In this document: positions 24,801-39,800 of the stretch, one piece after another
Position numbering within the stretch: position 1 is the stretch's first letter
Layout: each line of letters begins with the position of its first letter
Origin: Dicaeum eximium
Taxonomy: Eukaryota; Chordata; Aves; Passeriformes; Dicaeidae
Assembly: GCA_013396995.1 (NCBI GenBank)
Contig: VWZP01002415.1
Span: forward strand, 940,411-1,004,410
Length of the DNA stretch: 64,000 nt
Direction of reading: 5' to 3'
Notes under the pieces: generated by a model
What the model saw: the letters and a program-made list of their open reading frames with translations, nothing else
Told to the model about the DNA's origin: nothing
Databases searched by the model: none
Made by a program: the position numbers and the translations under genes

Positions 24801-27800
24801 AATTTTTTTTTCTTGATCTCACCCAAAGAGCAGCAAAATTCAAAATTATAAAATTCTAATTAGAAAAGGAATTTATGTGCCTAACCCTTATTTCATTCAG
24901 CACATGCTAGGTATCTGCAACCTTGAATGAAACGCACCCTATAAAAATCTTAAAGGAGAAATATAGCAGAGGACTGAACACTCCTTTCCTAAGTTTCAAA
25001 TTGACACACAAGGAACTAAATTCAACCTTTTCTAACACCTCCCTGCAAGAAGGCCATAGCCTCATCTTTGTCAATCACACTTAAATAATCTTTACCATAT
25101 CCTGATTTACAGTTACTGTCCTCACTACACTATGTACCCTAAAAATGTGCAACATTTTTTTACTTTCAAATACAGTCCGACACAGAAATATTCCCTCTTT
25201 CTCTCTCATTTCTCACCTCCCCTGCTTCCAAAACCTGATTCAGAAGCGGGCAAGGCAGGCAAAAAAAAGCACACAACAAAAACAACCACCACCCATCCAT
25301 CTTAGGTTCACAGAGGCTTACTTAGTGAAAATAAAATTTCTAAGGTAGATAAAAATTTGACTGGATTGTCCTGGGCAATCTGCACTAGCTGATCCTCTTT
25401 GAGAAGATGTAAAGAATTTGGACCATTTTAATGAAACATTACAGTCTGAAGCAAGATTTTCCTCAAGCCTAATGAAAGATCAAAAGGTACTGGAAGAACA
25501 AATAGTCACAACTTTTTACCTGTTTTGAATTAGATGGCTTAGATATCTTGACACCAGCTGAGGCCACACCATGTCATCCCACCCAAACAGCCGCATCATT
25601 GACAGAACAGGCTGTGGCTGCAGATCTGATAGGGCTTTGCTGGGTATATCCAAAGCTAAGAGAGTAAAACCTGTTTTTAAAGAGAGAAAAACATGGCACC
25701 ATTTTAATAATTTCTCAGTATAATCCTTGTTCCACAAAGAGTACTGAAAATTAATTACAATTACTAATGTGCAGTCTGGAAGTACCAGAAATCTCCGTTA
25801 AAACTGGGCAACTGTTCTAAGAGTGATTTTTTGTATCCCTGTGAAAAATGTAGTCTCTATCCCAAGCAGTTTGTAAATCATCAAGACACATGGATGGCAA
25901 AGGAGGAAAAATGGATCCTAACATATGCAATTTTAAAGAGATTCACAAAACCACAGTTTATAAATCCTGAAGGCATAGTTTTACCACCTCTGCTATGTCT
26001 TAAAACCTGCTTTTTCATCTTCTTGACTTCCCTTTCTTACCTCCATCCACTATATATTGCCCTGCACACTTAAATATTACTGTGCTTTACAGGGTTGAGT
26101 TTTATTTATTTGTTCTGTTGTTTTTACACACTTCTCACAGTGAAAAACTGTATCTGGAAAGAATTCACTCAGTAAAAGCTGGCACCTCTCTATTTTTAGA
26201 AGACTTTCATGTATCAAAAGTTACCATATAAATAAAGCACTACAGAAAAAAAATTACTCTTGAAAAGGATTTCCGTATAACAGCTGCAGATCTAGAAACT
26301 GGGGCAGTACTTTGTGCAGAATTTTGTTAATGAAGCATAACCTTCTGCAGTTTCTGTTAAGTCTACTGTAGAATCTGTATCCAACACTACCAGAATAAAA
26401 AATAGAATGCATTTTTAATACTGCAAATGACAAGTCCATAAAAGCTCAGAAATTAGATGTAATCTTAAATGCTGAGCTGTTATTGGGTTACAGGAAATGA
26501 GAAACATCAAAGGAGTCAGGAAAACTGACTTTGGAGGGCAATGAAAAAGGGGTTCATTAGTTCCCCAAATTCTCCAATTCAAATAAATATAAACCTGCAT
26601 GCACTGACAAACTCACTTTGAATTAGACAGAAAAGGCTAGTTTTCAGAAACAACAATAAAATTGTTTGAATTAACAGTACGGGGACAGACTACCTTAAAC
26701 CATGAAGGACTTCCCATTTCCTTGTGTGCCTCAGAATAAACAATAAGGTCATACAGAGTCCCCACTCTGCCTTAGGTGAGGAAACAATTTGTGCCGGCCT
26801 TCTTCCAGATTATCACCTCGTTTCTGCAGCATCAGCCATAAGAGAGGTTGGGGAGAAATGGGAGGCAGAGCAGTGCTGTGAGGCCCAGGCTGTTTGCTTG
26901 GCAGGGGGAGCAGGAGAGCTGTGACAGCTGCTCTCTCTCTCCTCTGGGCTGCAACCTTAAGGCAAGAAGCTCAAACAGCGTGGGAAAGGTTTGCCTGTCT
27001 CTGTAGTGCTACCTAACACATCTCTATAAAGCAGGTCACAACTGCACTCCCCTCCTTCTCAGAGGAGTTTATAATAGCTTGCTGCTCTTGCTATTTCACT
27101 GTGCTAATATAAAATAAAAAAAATCTATGTCACTGTAGGAAATGAATGAAAGTTTTGACATGAACAACCTTCTCCTTTGATTTGTATTGCTGTTTCTCAC
27201 ACATGTTTCAGCAGTGTGAGACCACTACTGTTGCACACTGCCTCTTTCATTAATGCTGCCTCCTAACTACCACAGAGCTGCTTCAAATGAAGAGTCTTTT
27301 AGCTTTCCTATTACTCAGTACTATTGAGGAGTACTCAGTACTCCTGAGTTTGTAACTTCACCTAATTCATATCATGATAGGAAAAAATATTTTATGTTTC
27401 ACTCCTCTGAATTTTAGTTAACTGGATACAAGATTTCATTGTAACTGCAGAATGCCATGTTAGCTACTGATGTGAAAGACCAAACTGGGGTATCTTTCTA
27501 TTCACTGCCAAGCTGACTCGTTGCATGTGGAGTTCACACACATACGGAATGTTCTACTTCAAGATTAAAAGCCTTCAGTGTAAAGCAAGACAAATAATTA
27601 GAATGAATTATGAAATAGTTTTATGACCATGAACATAAGGGTTTAGCAAAAAAGCAACAGTCAAGTAAGCAACCTTTTAAAAATTGCTTTCAAATGAAAA
27701 ATATTTTCAAAAATTTAATTTGAATCTCAACCATTATGAACAGTTTAACATAAATAAACTACAAAAACAAGTAAATTCTGAATAGAGTGAAAAATTGTAT

Positions 27801-30800
27801 TCTTATTTATATTGTATAACACTTGCATGTTGATTATAATCTGTGACTAGTGGCAAAAAATAAGTCAGGTTTGTATAGCTTCAAACCCCTTTGGCATTCT
27901 CAATGTGTTTGTACCCTATTAAGGAATTCAACACTAGAATATTTCTTTGTGCCAAAACATTTAGCACAGATTCTACTTTTTGCATTTATACACAGTTAAA
28001 TTACTACGTGGAAGGAGACATATCCCCAAGTACAAACTCCCTGAAAGTTTGTGACCCGGAGAACAGCAGCAGCAGGTCGCAGGCAGGGTCAGTGCTAACC
28101 TGCAGCTGTATCAGCAAGCTGTGGGGATGGCAGCGTCTGTGACATTCTCTGGCTCTTCAAGTAGGGAAAGAAATTTCTCCAGAGAGCACTGGCGACAGCA
28201 AGGTGGTGCTCTTTAGCCACTAATGGAAGCTGTGCATCTGGGGCTGTGTTTCCCACTTGCAGTCCCTGGCTTACACGTTCGTGCACACTCCTAGGGAGAA
28301 ACAAAAACAATGTTTATGTTCAATAAATGAAAAATTCACATCTTTTTAAACCACATTTACAGCTACTTCAAACCGCAGAGTCTGGGAACTGAAGGATCAT
28401 TCTGAGCAATTAAAACCTTTATGCAAAGACATTATGCATACCAGTTATTTGATGGATGAATGATGGCATATTAAGCACCATAAAGTTAATGTTAATTACT
28501 AATGTCAACCATTAATTATATGCTTTTTAATATGTCAGATCAAAATGAGGAATTGGCAGCTTTAAAATTAATATCTGCATTTTGCAACTGTTAACATGAC
28601 AAGCAAGTCTGCTTCCAATCCAAAGCCAGGTGCTTCTTTAAAATTTTTGTCACAAGGATTTTTAGGATTGAGTTGTGTACAGCAAATAACGGCAAATGAT
28701 TTTGATCAATTGTAAAGCTTCCTTCTGAAATCTACTTCTCACTTGTAAAATCTCACTAGGTATGAGTTTAGATAAAAGATTCATTTTATCCTGATGCACT
28801 GCAGACAATTAGGTTTGACAGCAATGCCCACAGCTTTGTTAGTACAGTAAAGACAAAAGTTACCACTACACATAACTCCCATCTCTTCCTCAGACAATGT
28901 GGCATGAATTCAATAACACACTCAATTTTCTTTGATTCTTCTAGTACCATTCCTGCTACTTAATCTAATTTGGAAGTTGTGACTTTCTAGAGGTTTAATA
29001 GAGATATGTCTGCAGGGAATCAATGTTCTCTGAGAAATGGGGGGGGAGGACATTAATAAATTTGTCTGGTAGAGCAGGATAGGAGGCATTACAGTACCGG
29101 GCTGATCAACTAAATAACATGCTTATTAAAAACAATCTGTAGGAACGCACTATCATTCCTGTTCCTATTTATCTTCTGGTCAACCCAATTGAGATTGTGC
29201 ATTAAAGCACAAGCAGCATTATTACATTTGCTTTATTAAATTCTATAAACAGCACTGTAAAGTCAGAGTCAAGATATTTATAAGATAATGGCAAACCGCA
29301 GAGGCATCGAGAATTGCCTTAACACTAACATTTCTAGACTGCAATGTTTTTTTCTTAACTGCCATTCTCACAATAACAACTGTTTCACAAAAATGTTCCC
29401 CTAGATCTTTATTTTATGCTTACCCTAATTTCAAATAGACCAAAACAAAAACAGAAACAACTCCAGCTCCTAGTTCCCTTCTGGGAACGGAGGAAAATTA
29501 TGAAAGAATTACACAACTCACAGCACTCATTAGGACATCTGAAATGGAATAATTTTAAATAAAGAGTAGGTTGGCTGCAAGGCCTTCCCGTACTATGGTT
29601 GATATTAGAAGCGCATCTCATTATATCAAATTAGTATCCAAAAATTCTGCCCAACACATAATTTAAAACATAAAACATACTGGCTGTCAAAGGTAACACT
29701 ACCTTATGCCTGCCTGCAGGCATTCATTAGTTTCAATAGGACAGACAGAGAGAATTGAGTACCAGCTACTTTTCGAATGGCTACATTTAACAGACAAGGA
29801 AAGGTATGAAGCATTAGGAGGAATCAAGGATTTCTTTGAGAGATGGCATGAGTCCAAACAGAGAAACAGAAGCCATGAATTCTAAACCCAACATTTATTC
29901 CCTCTGTGGCTTCCCATAAATCATACAGCCTTTGTTAGCCTCAGTTTCCCAGCCATGATATTTGGATAGTGAGACAGCTTACCCTTTAAGGGTGCTGTGA
30001 AAACAATCAATGCTTAAAAACTGAGGATTATATTCAGTATGCCAGTTGGTATTCCTATTTACAAGGCATATTCTCCAAGTCAACACGAACTGAAATAGAA
30101 GCAAGATTAGCATAAAAAGTCAAGCAACACTTCTTTGGGAGCATCCCCTTATGAAAAAAAGGACAAAGAAAAGGGTGTAGAAACAGTGAGGTCTAGAGGT
30201 CAAATAATGAAAAGGTAAAAGCAAGGCTAAAGACAAAAGTTTAAAAATTATTTTTCTCTATTACAAAAAGAAAAAGTTTAACAGTAAACACAAAGCGCTT
30301 TTCTGTTCTATTTTGTTAGGAAAGGAAATATGATGCCTCATAATGCAGAGAATAAAACTTCTGGGACCAAATTCTGCCCTACTTACACCCAGACTACACT
30401 GTAAAACTGCACAAAGACCTTTTTCTCTCCTCTAAATTGCCTCTCCAAAGACGGGTGCCTTGCATCTCCTTTAGCCATCTATGCAAAGTAGAAGGGTGTA
30501 CAGACTTCCAAAGTAAGGTAATACATCTCTGTGTCAGTGGAAGGGCAACACGTACAAATCAGTATTTATGTTTATTCATAGTAACCTACACAAATGCTAG
30601 CAATAAGGTAAATGCTTGGAATCGATGGGGCATCAATATATGCTGCAGCTGATGTAGCCAGCTACTTCTACAAACTAGCACATTTTTTAACTCTACCAAA
30701 ATATGAATAAATGCAATTTTACTTTTTATTCAGGTTTCTACTTTTTTCTAACACTAGACAATACCATCAAACATTACTCAATTTCTAAAACTTTATACAT

Positions 30801-33800
30801 TTAATTTTCTATTCTGTTAAGAACTCTGGAACCACCAGTTGCCTTACTACATTGGTAATAACTTGCTGTGGTTTTTACTTCTTTTAAATAATGAATTTCC
30901 TATTTCCTTAAAAAATATGTGGTTGATTTTTTTTTTCATTTTGCCATCAGACGAAATAAACCCTGGGTTTATTAAAGAAGGGAATGCTTGTGCTACCTGA
31001 ATGAGGATTGTGCTGGATGTGTAGGTATAATAGTAGCATACAGGATTATTTTCTATATCCTACACCTAGGGTAAGGAATTGCAGCCATTTATCTGGAAGT
31101 AGATACTGTAATCACAAAATATGCCCTTGCAAGCCTGCATTACTAAAACAGAGCCAAACTGTAGGTCAAACCAGAAGAGTATAACACAAAACTCATCAGC
31201 CTGCCTATATAATGGAAACTTTCAAGTCACTACTGGTCTGTAATCTGCACTGGATGCATAATAGCATCCAGACTTAATGCAATGTCATTTAATTTGATCT
31301 ACAAGGGTTCAGAACTCCCCAACAAGAGAGAAGACCTCTCTCCTACCAGCATTGCCAGGGGCTGCCACCCTCAGGGTCTCACAGGCTATGAATACAGATA
31401 CTGTTTCTTCACAGACAGTATTCCCAGCTCCTCGACTCCCAGTCCAAGGCAGGCCAGCCACAGCATCTACAAATCTCAGCTGCCTAGTACAGCCAAGATT
31501 AAGCTCAAGAAAGTCTTTTTAAATGACCTGAATGGCCTTTTGATGTTGAAACAAATAAATAATTAAAAACCACCACCTGAAGGACCAACATGCTTGGATA
31601 AAACTAGGGAGATTGGGAAGAGATATATGAGTATTTCTAAAATGGTAAGTGGTTTTGAGGCATAGAATTTCAACTACAGTCATCAGTTATTTCCAGAAAA
31701 ATTCAGGCAAAGTGAAAGGAAGCAGAGCACCATCACAATCAGATTCAAAGAGAGGTAGTAAGTGCATTGTGCCCTTGGCAAATCAACGGAACTTGCATAA
31801 CATTTAAATTTTGATATTTCCCTTCCAAATATTCTCCCACTTTTATATCATTAAGATTATCAACACAGTTCATGGAATCATAGAATTGTTTCAGTTGGCT
31901 GGGACATTAAAGATGACCTATTTCCCACACCCCTCCATGGACAGGGACATCTCCCACTAGACCAGGCTGATCAAAGCCCCATCCAATCTGGCCTTCAATA
32001 CTTGTGGGGCATCCATAACTTTTCTGGGCAACCTTTTCCAGTGTCTCACCACCCTCACAGTAAAGAATTTCTTCCTAATAGCTAAATTAAATTTCCCCTC
32101 TTCCAGTTTGTACCCATTACTCCTGGTCCTATCACAACAGTTCCTGATGCAGAGTCCCTCTCTGGCTTCCCTGTCAGCTCCTTCAGATACTGGAAGGCTG
32201 CCATGAGGTCTCCATGTAACCTTCTCTTCTCCAGGCTGAACAGCCTCAACTTTTTCAGCCTCTCTTCATAGGGGAGGTGCTCCATCCCTTTGTCAACTTT
32301 GTGGCCTCCTCTGCCCTTGCTCCCACAGGTCCATATCTATCCTCTGCTCAGGTCTCCAGATGATGCCATGATTGACAGCTCAACCAGGGCTTGGGGAGGG
32401 CCTGGGGGTGGAGCAGGGCACTGCCTCACCTTTAGCAAAGCCTGGCCAGCCTCTCCCACCAGACACAGACACTGGGATTCCAAGGTGTTTCGAGACATGA
32501 AACATCCAATCTCTGACAAGTAGTACACTCAGCTTTTAGCAACCAAACAATATTTAGCAAATAGCAGTGCAGAATTACTTACAAACTGCTCATTCAATTT
32601 TGCTTTCTTCAAATGCCATAAAACACCAATACTTCTTTAATACCTCTACTGATTTCATCCTGTCATACCACCAGAACTGCTATTTACAGTGATCAGAACT
32701 GCAAGCAAGGTTTCAGCAGAAGCCACACACATTTCCAGTAACTAAATCTATCCAAGATTAAGCTGGAAAAGTTCCTTGTGTGCCTTCCATACGCCTTTGA
32801 AAATCCAGTATGAGTATTCAACTAGTTGACCATGTCATTTAATTACATGTTATACAAAATTACAACTATAGCACTTATTTCATTGATGCCTATGGATACC
32901 AATGTTGGCAAACTCACTGTTCAACTTCTACTTAGTAATTTGTTCATATGCATTTATTTATTTTTGTCTGTGCTTCAAATATGCAGTTAACACGAATTAA
33001 CACCATTTCTGAATCACAACCACTTCCAATACCACAAAATATCATACAAAGTGTAAAGGAAAACACACTTTTAGAGTGAGTTAAATACTTTTATATGGGA
33101 TTTTTTAAAACATTAAAAAAGAAAAGCTATTTTCAGTCTGAACTGTAGCACTGGCACTCAAAAAGGCAAAACAAAAATGGTTGCATCTAGGTTCAAGCCT
33201 GCTTTCAATGCAGTATCACAGCACTGGGCCAAGATACAAGTAGCAAACTGTATGATCCTACCTCTTAGAAATGCAGATTAATGCAAAAGAAACGGATCTG
33301 GATTCACAGAAAAGGCAGACTAACTATATGGTAGTGCAGCTTAGAGAGTGGTGGCAAGTCACAGACGTGGGTTTCAGGCATCTCATGATAAAGGATTTTG
33401 GCTTTTGGCTTTCTTTTCAGTGGTGAATGATTGTGACCATCTGACCTAATGTATGAAAAGGGGAACGTCCTTTCTTTTGGCCCCAGTTATAAATGCAAGT
33501 GTGCCAAGTGGCAGAGCTCTGCACTAAACTCCTGGTTATCAGTATGATTAGTAAGGGCACTGACAGCATGCTTACAAGAATTTGAAGTGCTAGAACATCT
33601 ACTTCATGGCCTCAAAGTGCATAAGCTGGATGCTAAACAGCTAAGGCCTATGAAAACAGCCTTAATGTCTCTGGGCACAGGTTTTGGTACTTAGGGAAGT
33701 TGGGTGCTTAAAACTGAGTCACCTACACACTGTCAGACACTTCCAAATTCAGTCTGTTTCAGTGAGACATGCATGAAGGAAGGTGACTAAATTCTACACA

Positions 33801-36800
33801 AGTCTGATTCAAACATCCAAGCCTTCCTTTAAATCTGTTTCTAAGCTCTCTGGGATATAATTTCTTTTTTATATCCCATCATATAGCAGTCAGCATATTG
33901 AGACTGTTATGACTGCAGTAGGAACTCTTAAAGTGCACAGAATTTTCACCCACCTTTGTGGAATTAAAAACTACATTTCAAAAAGCTAAGCAAGATGATA
34001 AACTTAAGACCAAAAATACATTTTCCCATCCATTAAAAGAAACATTTGGAAAAAGATCCCACAGTTGATAATGTGTCAGCACCGTGTAAGCCATAACAAC
34101 AGCACCACCACCACCACCACAGAGCTGTACTGCTGTGTATAAGCACAAGTGGAAAAATCATGACACAATATTATCAAACATCAACTTACCCCTATCAGTT
34201 TGGTATTTATTGAATGATGGTTTAGTGTTCTCCCTTCATTTTAATTTGCTTCAATAAACCATTTGTTTAAATGTTTACTCAAAACAGGAAATCCAAATAA
34301 CATGCCTGGTTATGAATGTGTATGATGATTACTGACTTATGCAATCGAGTAGGGAGGGCTAACAAGGGAAGAGGGATGTTTCTCAGAACTCTAATATATA
34401 GGATTTTTATCAAATGCTTAAATTCACTCATGGCCCTTAATTTCTTTATACTGGACTTGCACAACACCATTAGTATCAGTTTTACAGCACGCCTTCATCA
34501 GGAACAACATGAAGCATACACAAAGTAATGTCTTTTAGATGTTGGATGAGGTCCAAAGGGATACAAGCATGTAATGGTTAAAAAGCAGGGCACAAACAGA
34601 TATCAGACTCCTGAAGAGTAATTCCCAAACTGCTCACTTAGTCAGATCACCCTCTTTTGACCAGAAAGTTCCCTAGGTGCCTGCAACTAATCTACACAAA
34701 AACGTTGAGCTGAGCATCAGATTCACAATCTCTGTCTGCTGGGGCCCAGAAATTTGAGCATGACTAATCCACACCAAAAAAAAAAAAAGCAGGTTGCATA
34801 AGGTGCAGCAGTAGCTACTTGCATTTTCAAATACAGAATACACTTTTCTTTGTGTAACAACCAATGAATCACAGCATCAGGGTGGAGGGCAACTGGGTCC
34901 AGTTGTGGTACTATTTTGGGCTCTGCTCCTGATTGTGAGTTCTACATTAATTCAGTTACTGGATAAAAATGTGAAATCCCAGAACAAGGAATGGAGCCCA
35001 TGACACTCTTCTCTCCCAATATTACATATTAACCATCGGAGAGCAGACACTTAACCATTCCAGCTGCTGCCTGTGATTTAAATGACAAACAACAAAACAA
35101 AACAAAACCCCAAGACACTTAAGCACATATCTTCAGCAACTGGGCTCTACAAGTGGTTCCAAACACAGAGATTTCTGTTCTCATGACACTAAATCAGATG
35201 TCTTTGGGCCCACCAGATGCACGCTGGATTCTTTACATCTGCTGTAGGTTAACAGGAGATTAAATCCCAGAGAGGAGGCAAGAGAGGTTTGTTGTACAAG
35301 ACATATGCTGCATGTGTCAAACGAGCTGCTGGTGAGCTGGACCTGCTACTGTAGGTCATCAGACCATTGTATCTTGGAAGACCCCTACGCTATTTGAATG
35401 CATGGTTATTCCAAGAGCTGGTAACCTTTAAGCTCACCTGAACAGAGCTGTCAGGCAGAGAGAGATACCCAGGAATAAAAGGTCAAAAGAAGCCAACATC
35501 ACCACAACACTGTAGAAAGCAACTCATGCTCAGGAAGTTCCACCTGAACGTGAGGAAGAACTTCCTTGTTGTATGGGTGACTGGATCAGGCTGACCAGAG
35601 AGGTTGTGGAGTCTCCCTCACTGGGGATATTCAAGAACTGCCTGCCCACAATCCTGTGCCATAAGCTCTACGATGATCCTGCTTGAGCAGGGAGGTTGGA
35701 CCTGATGACCCCACTGTGGGGTCCCTTCCAACCTGACCCATGCTATGATTTCAATTACTACTGCTTCTCTGTAAAACCCTAGGTAACCATTGCTAAAAGA
35801 TACTCTACCTTCCTCTACCCAAAACTCCTACTCTGACTGTTTCTTTGGTTTTTTGCTATATGCACATTAGGAATACATCATCCCCAAACATCTTAAAACA
35901 TATTTTGCATTGTGTTGCCTTAATTGAAAAAATGCCTTTTAACAAAATAAAAAGGGCTACATCCTTTCAATTTACCACACATCAATCATTGCCTGCATAG
36001 AAGCAGATCACATACTCTTTCCTACTGAAGATACAGTAGGTTTAAATAGAGCTATTCCAGTTCTTTCCTTGGTGGTATAAATCTTCAAATCTCAGTGGAA
36101 GAGCCTAGTATATTCCTACTGTTAGTGACTCATTGACAGAACAGACTCAAGAAGATTCTAATGTGACAATTTATATAAGCAGAGTAATTAAAGTATATTA
36201 GAAATCCAGATAATCTCTCCCAATCAAACCAATGAAGGGCAGCCCATGGGCATTCAAATTGCACATTGCAATTTAGCTCAGGGTCACCTTCACAAGTTAA
36301 ATAATACCAACAGAAAATGCCTTCAACAAATGATCCTTACTCATAACTAAACCTATTCTGGAAATTACATAAAGCTCTTTGAAGATATATACCTTTTAAG
36401 AAGTTGACCACTTTAAACCACTACTTTTTTTCCTTCTACTGATTTGAAGACTAGGGCCAAATTTAATTTCTCAGACATTACTTGAAATATTCAGTAAATA
36501 GGGAAGAGAGGAGAAAATGTTCCAGATCCCTTTAAATGTTATAGTGAAGTATGGCAGTAATATTTTCTCACATTAACTGAGAGGGTGTTAAAACAGATGA
36601 TGCAAGATGTAGTAATTAAAGAATTATACTACCAACAGATAAGGAATCTAGTGCTTATGATTTTTTTTAATATTCTCATAAGCAGGTTTTTTTACTGGTT
36701 TTGTTTCTTTTTTTTTGTTTGTTTCATGCATCTTCTGCCAATCAGTCTATGGACTACACAATTAAAAGCAATTGATTACATTTTGACATAAAAGTAAATT

Positions 36801-39800
36801 AAAAGCAATATACAGAGTTTTCCAACTTTAAGGTTATCCCCCACAAAACATAAGCATTGCAACTAATCCCAAAACGTTTACAATTTTTGTGTGTTATAAG
36901 ACCAAGTTCCTAAAATTTTTAATACATTACTGCTACTCCTTTACAGAAATACAATTCATGAAATGAGGCTCTTCATCTGAAGCTAATTCAGAGGAATTTG
37001 CTAGATTTATGTTCTTCACTGAATTATTTAGATTTGAATGTAACAGAGCAAATAGTATGTACCACAGAAAAAAAATGAACTGAAAGTCTCAGGCTTTTAA
37101 GACAGCCATTTTTTCCACAGCAATATGAAAACAATAATGCCCCTATGATATATAACCAGCAAAATTCTTACTGATTAAATGATCTTCCCAATTCAAGGAA
37201 TCACTAAAACTGGCAAAAGCAGCCATGACCTAATCCTCTTCAAAGTTTTCAAACCAAGCATTCAGATAGTTTGTCAAGCTGCAACAATTCTGAACACAGC
37301 TACCCCTTGAAACTTTAAATATTTTTTGGGAATTCACCTTCTGGACTTTTAGAAGGAAACAGCACATTGGTGTGACAAAGACTCAAAATCTAGGTGTAAG
37401 TCATATATATTCCTTTGCTTATTTTTCTACTGGATGGCAGAAGTTGCACAAAGGCCAAAGTGATACTAGCCTGACTATTCCTGCCCATCACTGAAGAGCA
37501 GTGAAAGTTCCCAAGATATCACCTACAGACTTGGCAGAGACAAGAGAATAAAATAATACAGTATTTTAAAACTCATGAAATTGCAGGAAGAAATGTGGAT
37601 ATCCTTCAAAGAGGAAAATGGGCAAACAGCAAATTCTGTAGAATTTCACTAAGGAAAAAAAAAAGAAAAAGAAACACAAATGAAGCACAGACAGTTCTCC
37701 CTACTATATTATACACTTCTTTTACCCCATTCTTCCTGTAATGACCTTTACTTCATGCACTTTCAACAGAAGAGAGACTTGCATCCTCAGGGAGACTTGC
37801 AATGATGCAGGCCAAACAGATTATATAACCATGAGATCCAAATGAATCCTCCATATAAACACTTACAAGAACTTTCCACTGATTGCTTGATGAAAGTCTT
37901 CCATAAATGGAGAAATGGGTCAGCAGTCTACCTGAAACAACTCCTACTAAATACAAGAAACAGCAAGGATTTGGAAAAGAGCTAGCATACAATATAATCA
38001 TGGACAAAGTAAAGGAAATCAAACTTGGAATCCTTTTCTACTGACTGGATTCTCTTTACTTTAGAGACACGCAGTACAAGTGTCACCAAAATTCTTACTT
38101 TATAATGTGCAACATTGAAGATGGGGCAATAAGTTCCAATGGTTTTTCTATGCATTTAACATCAGATTTTAGAGGAAAGCTGTTTATTACTAGGTCTGCA
38201 TTAATGACAGAAAATTATGAAACAAATCTTACGTTCCTCCTTGAATCCACTGATCCATAGATAATTTGTGGATGGGAAACAATAGGAAATGCTTTTCTTA
38301 ATTACTCCGAAATATTCTTGTGTATTTCTTTTAGAACACGTATTTTCCAAAAGCATTCACTATTTTGTAAACAATTAAATAGCGTAAGAGCCTCTTGGTT
38401 AACCACTAATTTATTCATCAATAAATTGTTTTACCCATTTTTGAATGGCTAAGCTTGATGATTATTCCCTTTATATGCCTAAGTGAAGACATGTCCAAAG
38501 CGACAGTTGCAAGACCACACTAATAAATAAATTTTAAAAAATTAGAAAAATTATCTGCCCATTGAGGGACTCATCTCCTGACATAAAAGATTCTAATCTT
38601 CACTGGGATTGAAAGTGTTAAGACTGTGAATAAAATATTTTCAACTGCAACTGAATCATGTGAAGATTATCAATATAGCAGCAATGTACAGAGGTGCTCC
38701 AGCAAGGTTACAGAGTTTAATATAATCCTCTCTGTAGCTAAGCACAGTAATGGAGAACCCTGCGTTCACTGTGACAGCATGTCGTGTGCGCTCAGTAATA
38801 CTTTTAAAATACATGGGGAAAACAAGAAATCCCCAACATCCTTACCATTCTCAAAGACAAAGTAAAGATATTAACAAGAACAGACACACAACCCTAAAAC
38901 ACAAAGGTACAGAAAAGCCAAACATTCAAAGCTGCAGAATATTACTTAGCACTTTCTCCTTAACCCTTCTCGGTGGGTTTAACTGCATCACTGAAAAGAC
39001 AAGTTGTTATGACTGTAATTTAAATGCAAGGAACAGAGCTTGAGGTTGCTTTGTCTAGGTCTGCCGTGGGGAAATATTACATCTGCCACAGCCACCCCAG
39101 CAAATTTGTGTTAGAGAGCTGTTTTCTTTTCCTAATCACATTTAGAAAAGATAAGGCTGCAAGAGCAGCAAAGACAACACAACCTGCGTTAATTCAGTGC
39201 AACTAGTTCACATTTCAGTTTGCGGAAGACTGTTGGGAAAAACTGACACCTGATTTGAGCCCAACTGCAATTTTCCTTCATTACCTTCCCTGGTGCTCAG
39301 CCATGCTAGCTTCTCCCCTGTACTATGCAGGCATATGCTAAGATTGCAGTTTCCTTTGTGTCCATAATGCAAAATACAAACTGGAAGGCACAAACACACA
39401 AAGTGACCCTTTCCTGTCCCAAAATCTGACGTCCTAGGAGACAGTGTCCAGGTACTCATTTTAGCATAAGGGTTTAGGCATTCACAGATCTCAGCCAAGT
39501 AATCCTTCCTAGATTCTGCACTGTTCAAGGCATTGGGAGACATTGTGTTGCTTTGAAAAGGTGCCTGCTCAGTTATTTTGAAGAAACAATAGAAAAAGTA
39601 GAGATAAAAAGACATTTTGTTTCCCTAAGCAGACTTTCAGTACAGGTCAGATACAGAATTCTTTAATTTACTAAAAGAACAAAGAAAAAAAAAGAAAAAA
39701 ATTTAACAAGCTGCATTGAAATTGATACTATTCTAGGCTGTTGTATTCCCCTTTTTAAGTTCACATATGTGCAAAAATCCCCACCTAAACCAAATTTAAT

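Noticed and set aside
32082..32285. Protein-like frame with FSLEKRRLHGDL
   Set aside because: Not a host gene: it is a remnant of the CR1 ORF2 C terminus and is annotated with that element.
39208..39615. 135-codon minus-strand open frame in the giant intron
   Set aside because: No motif, no splice-compatible placement between W3 and W4, whose split codon already matches.
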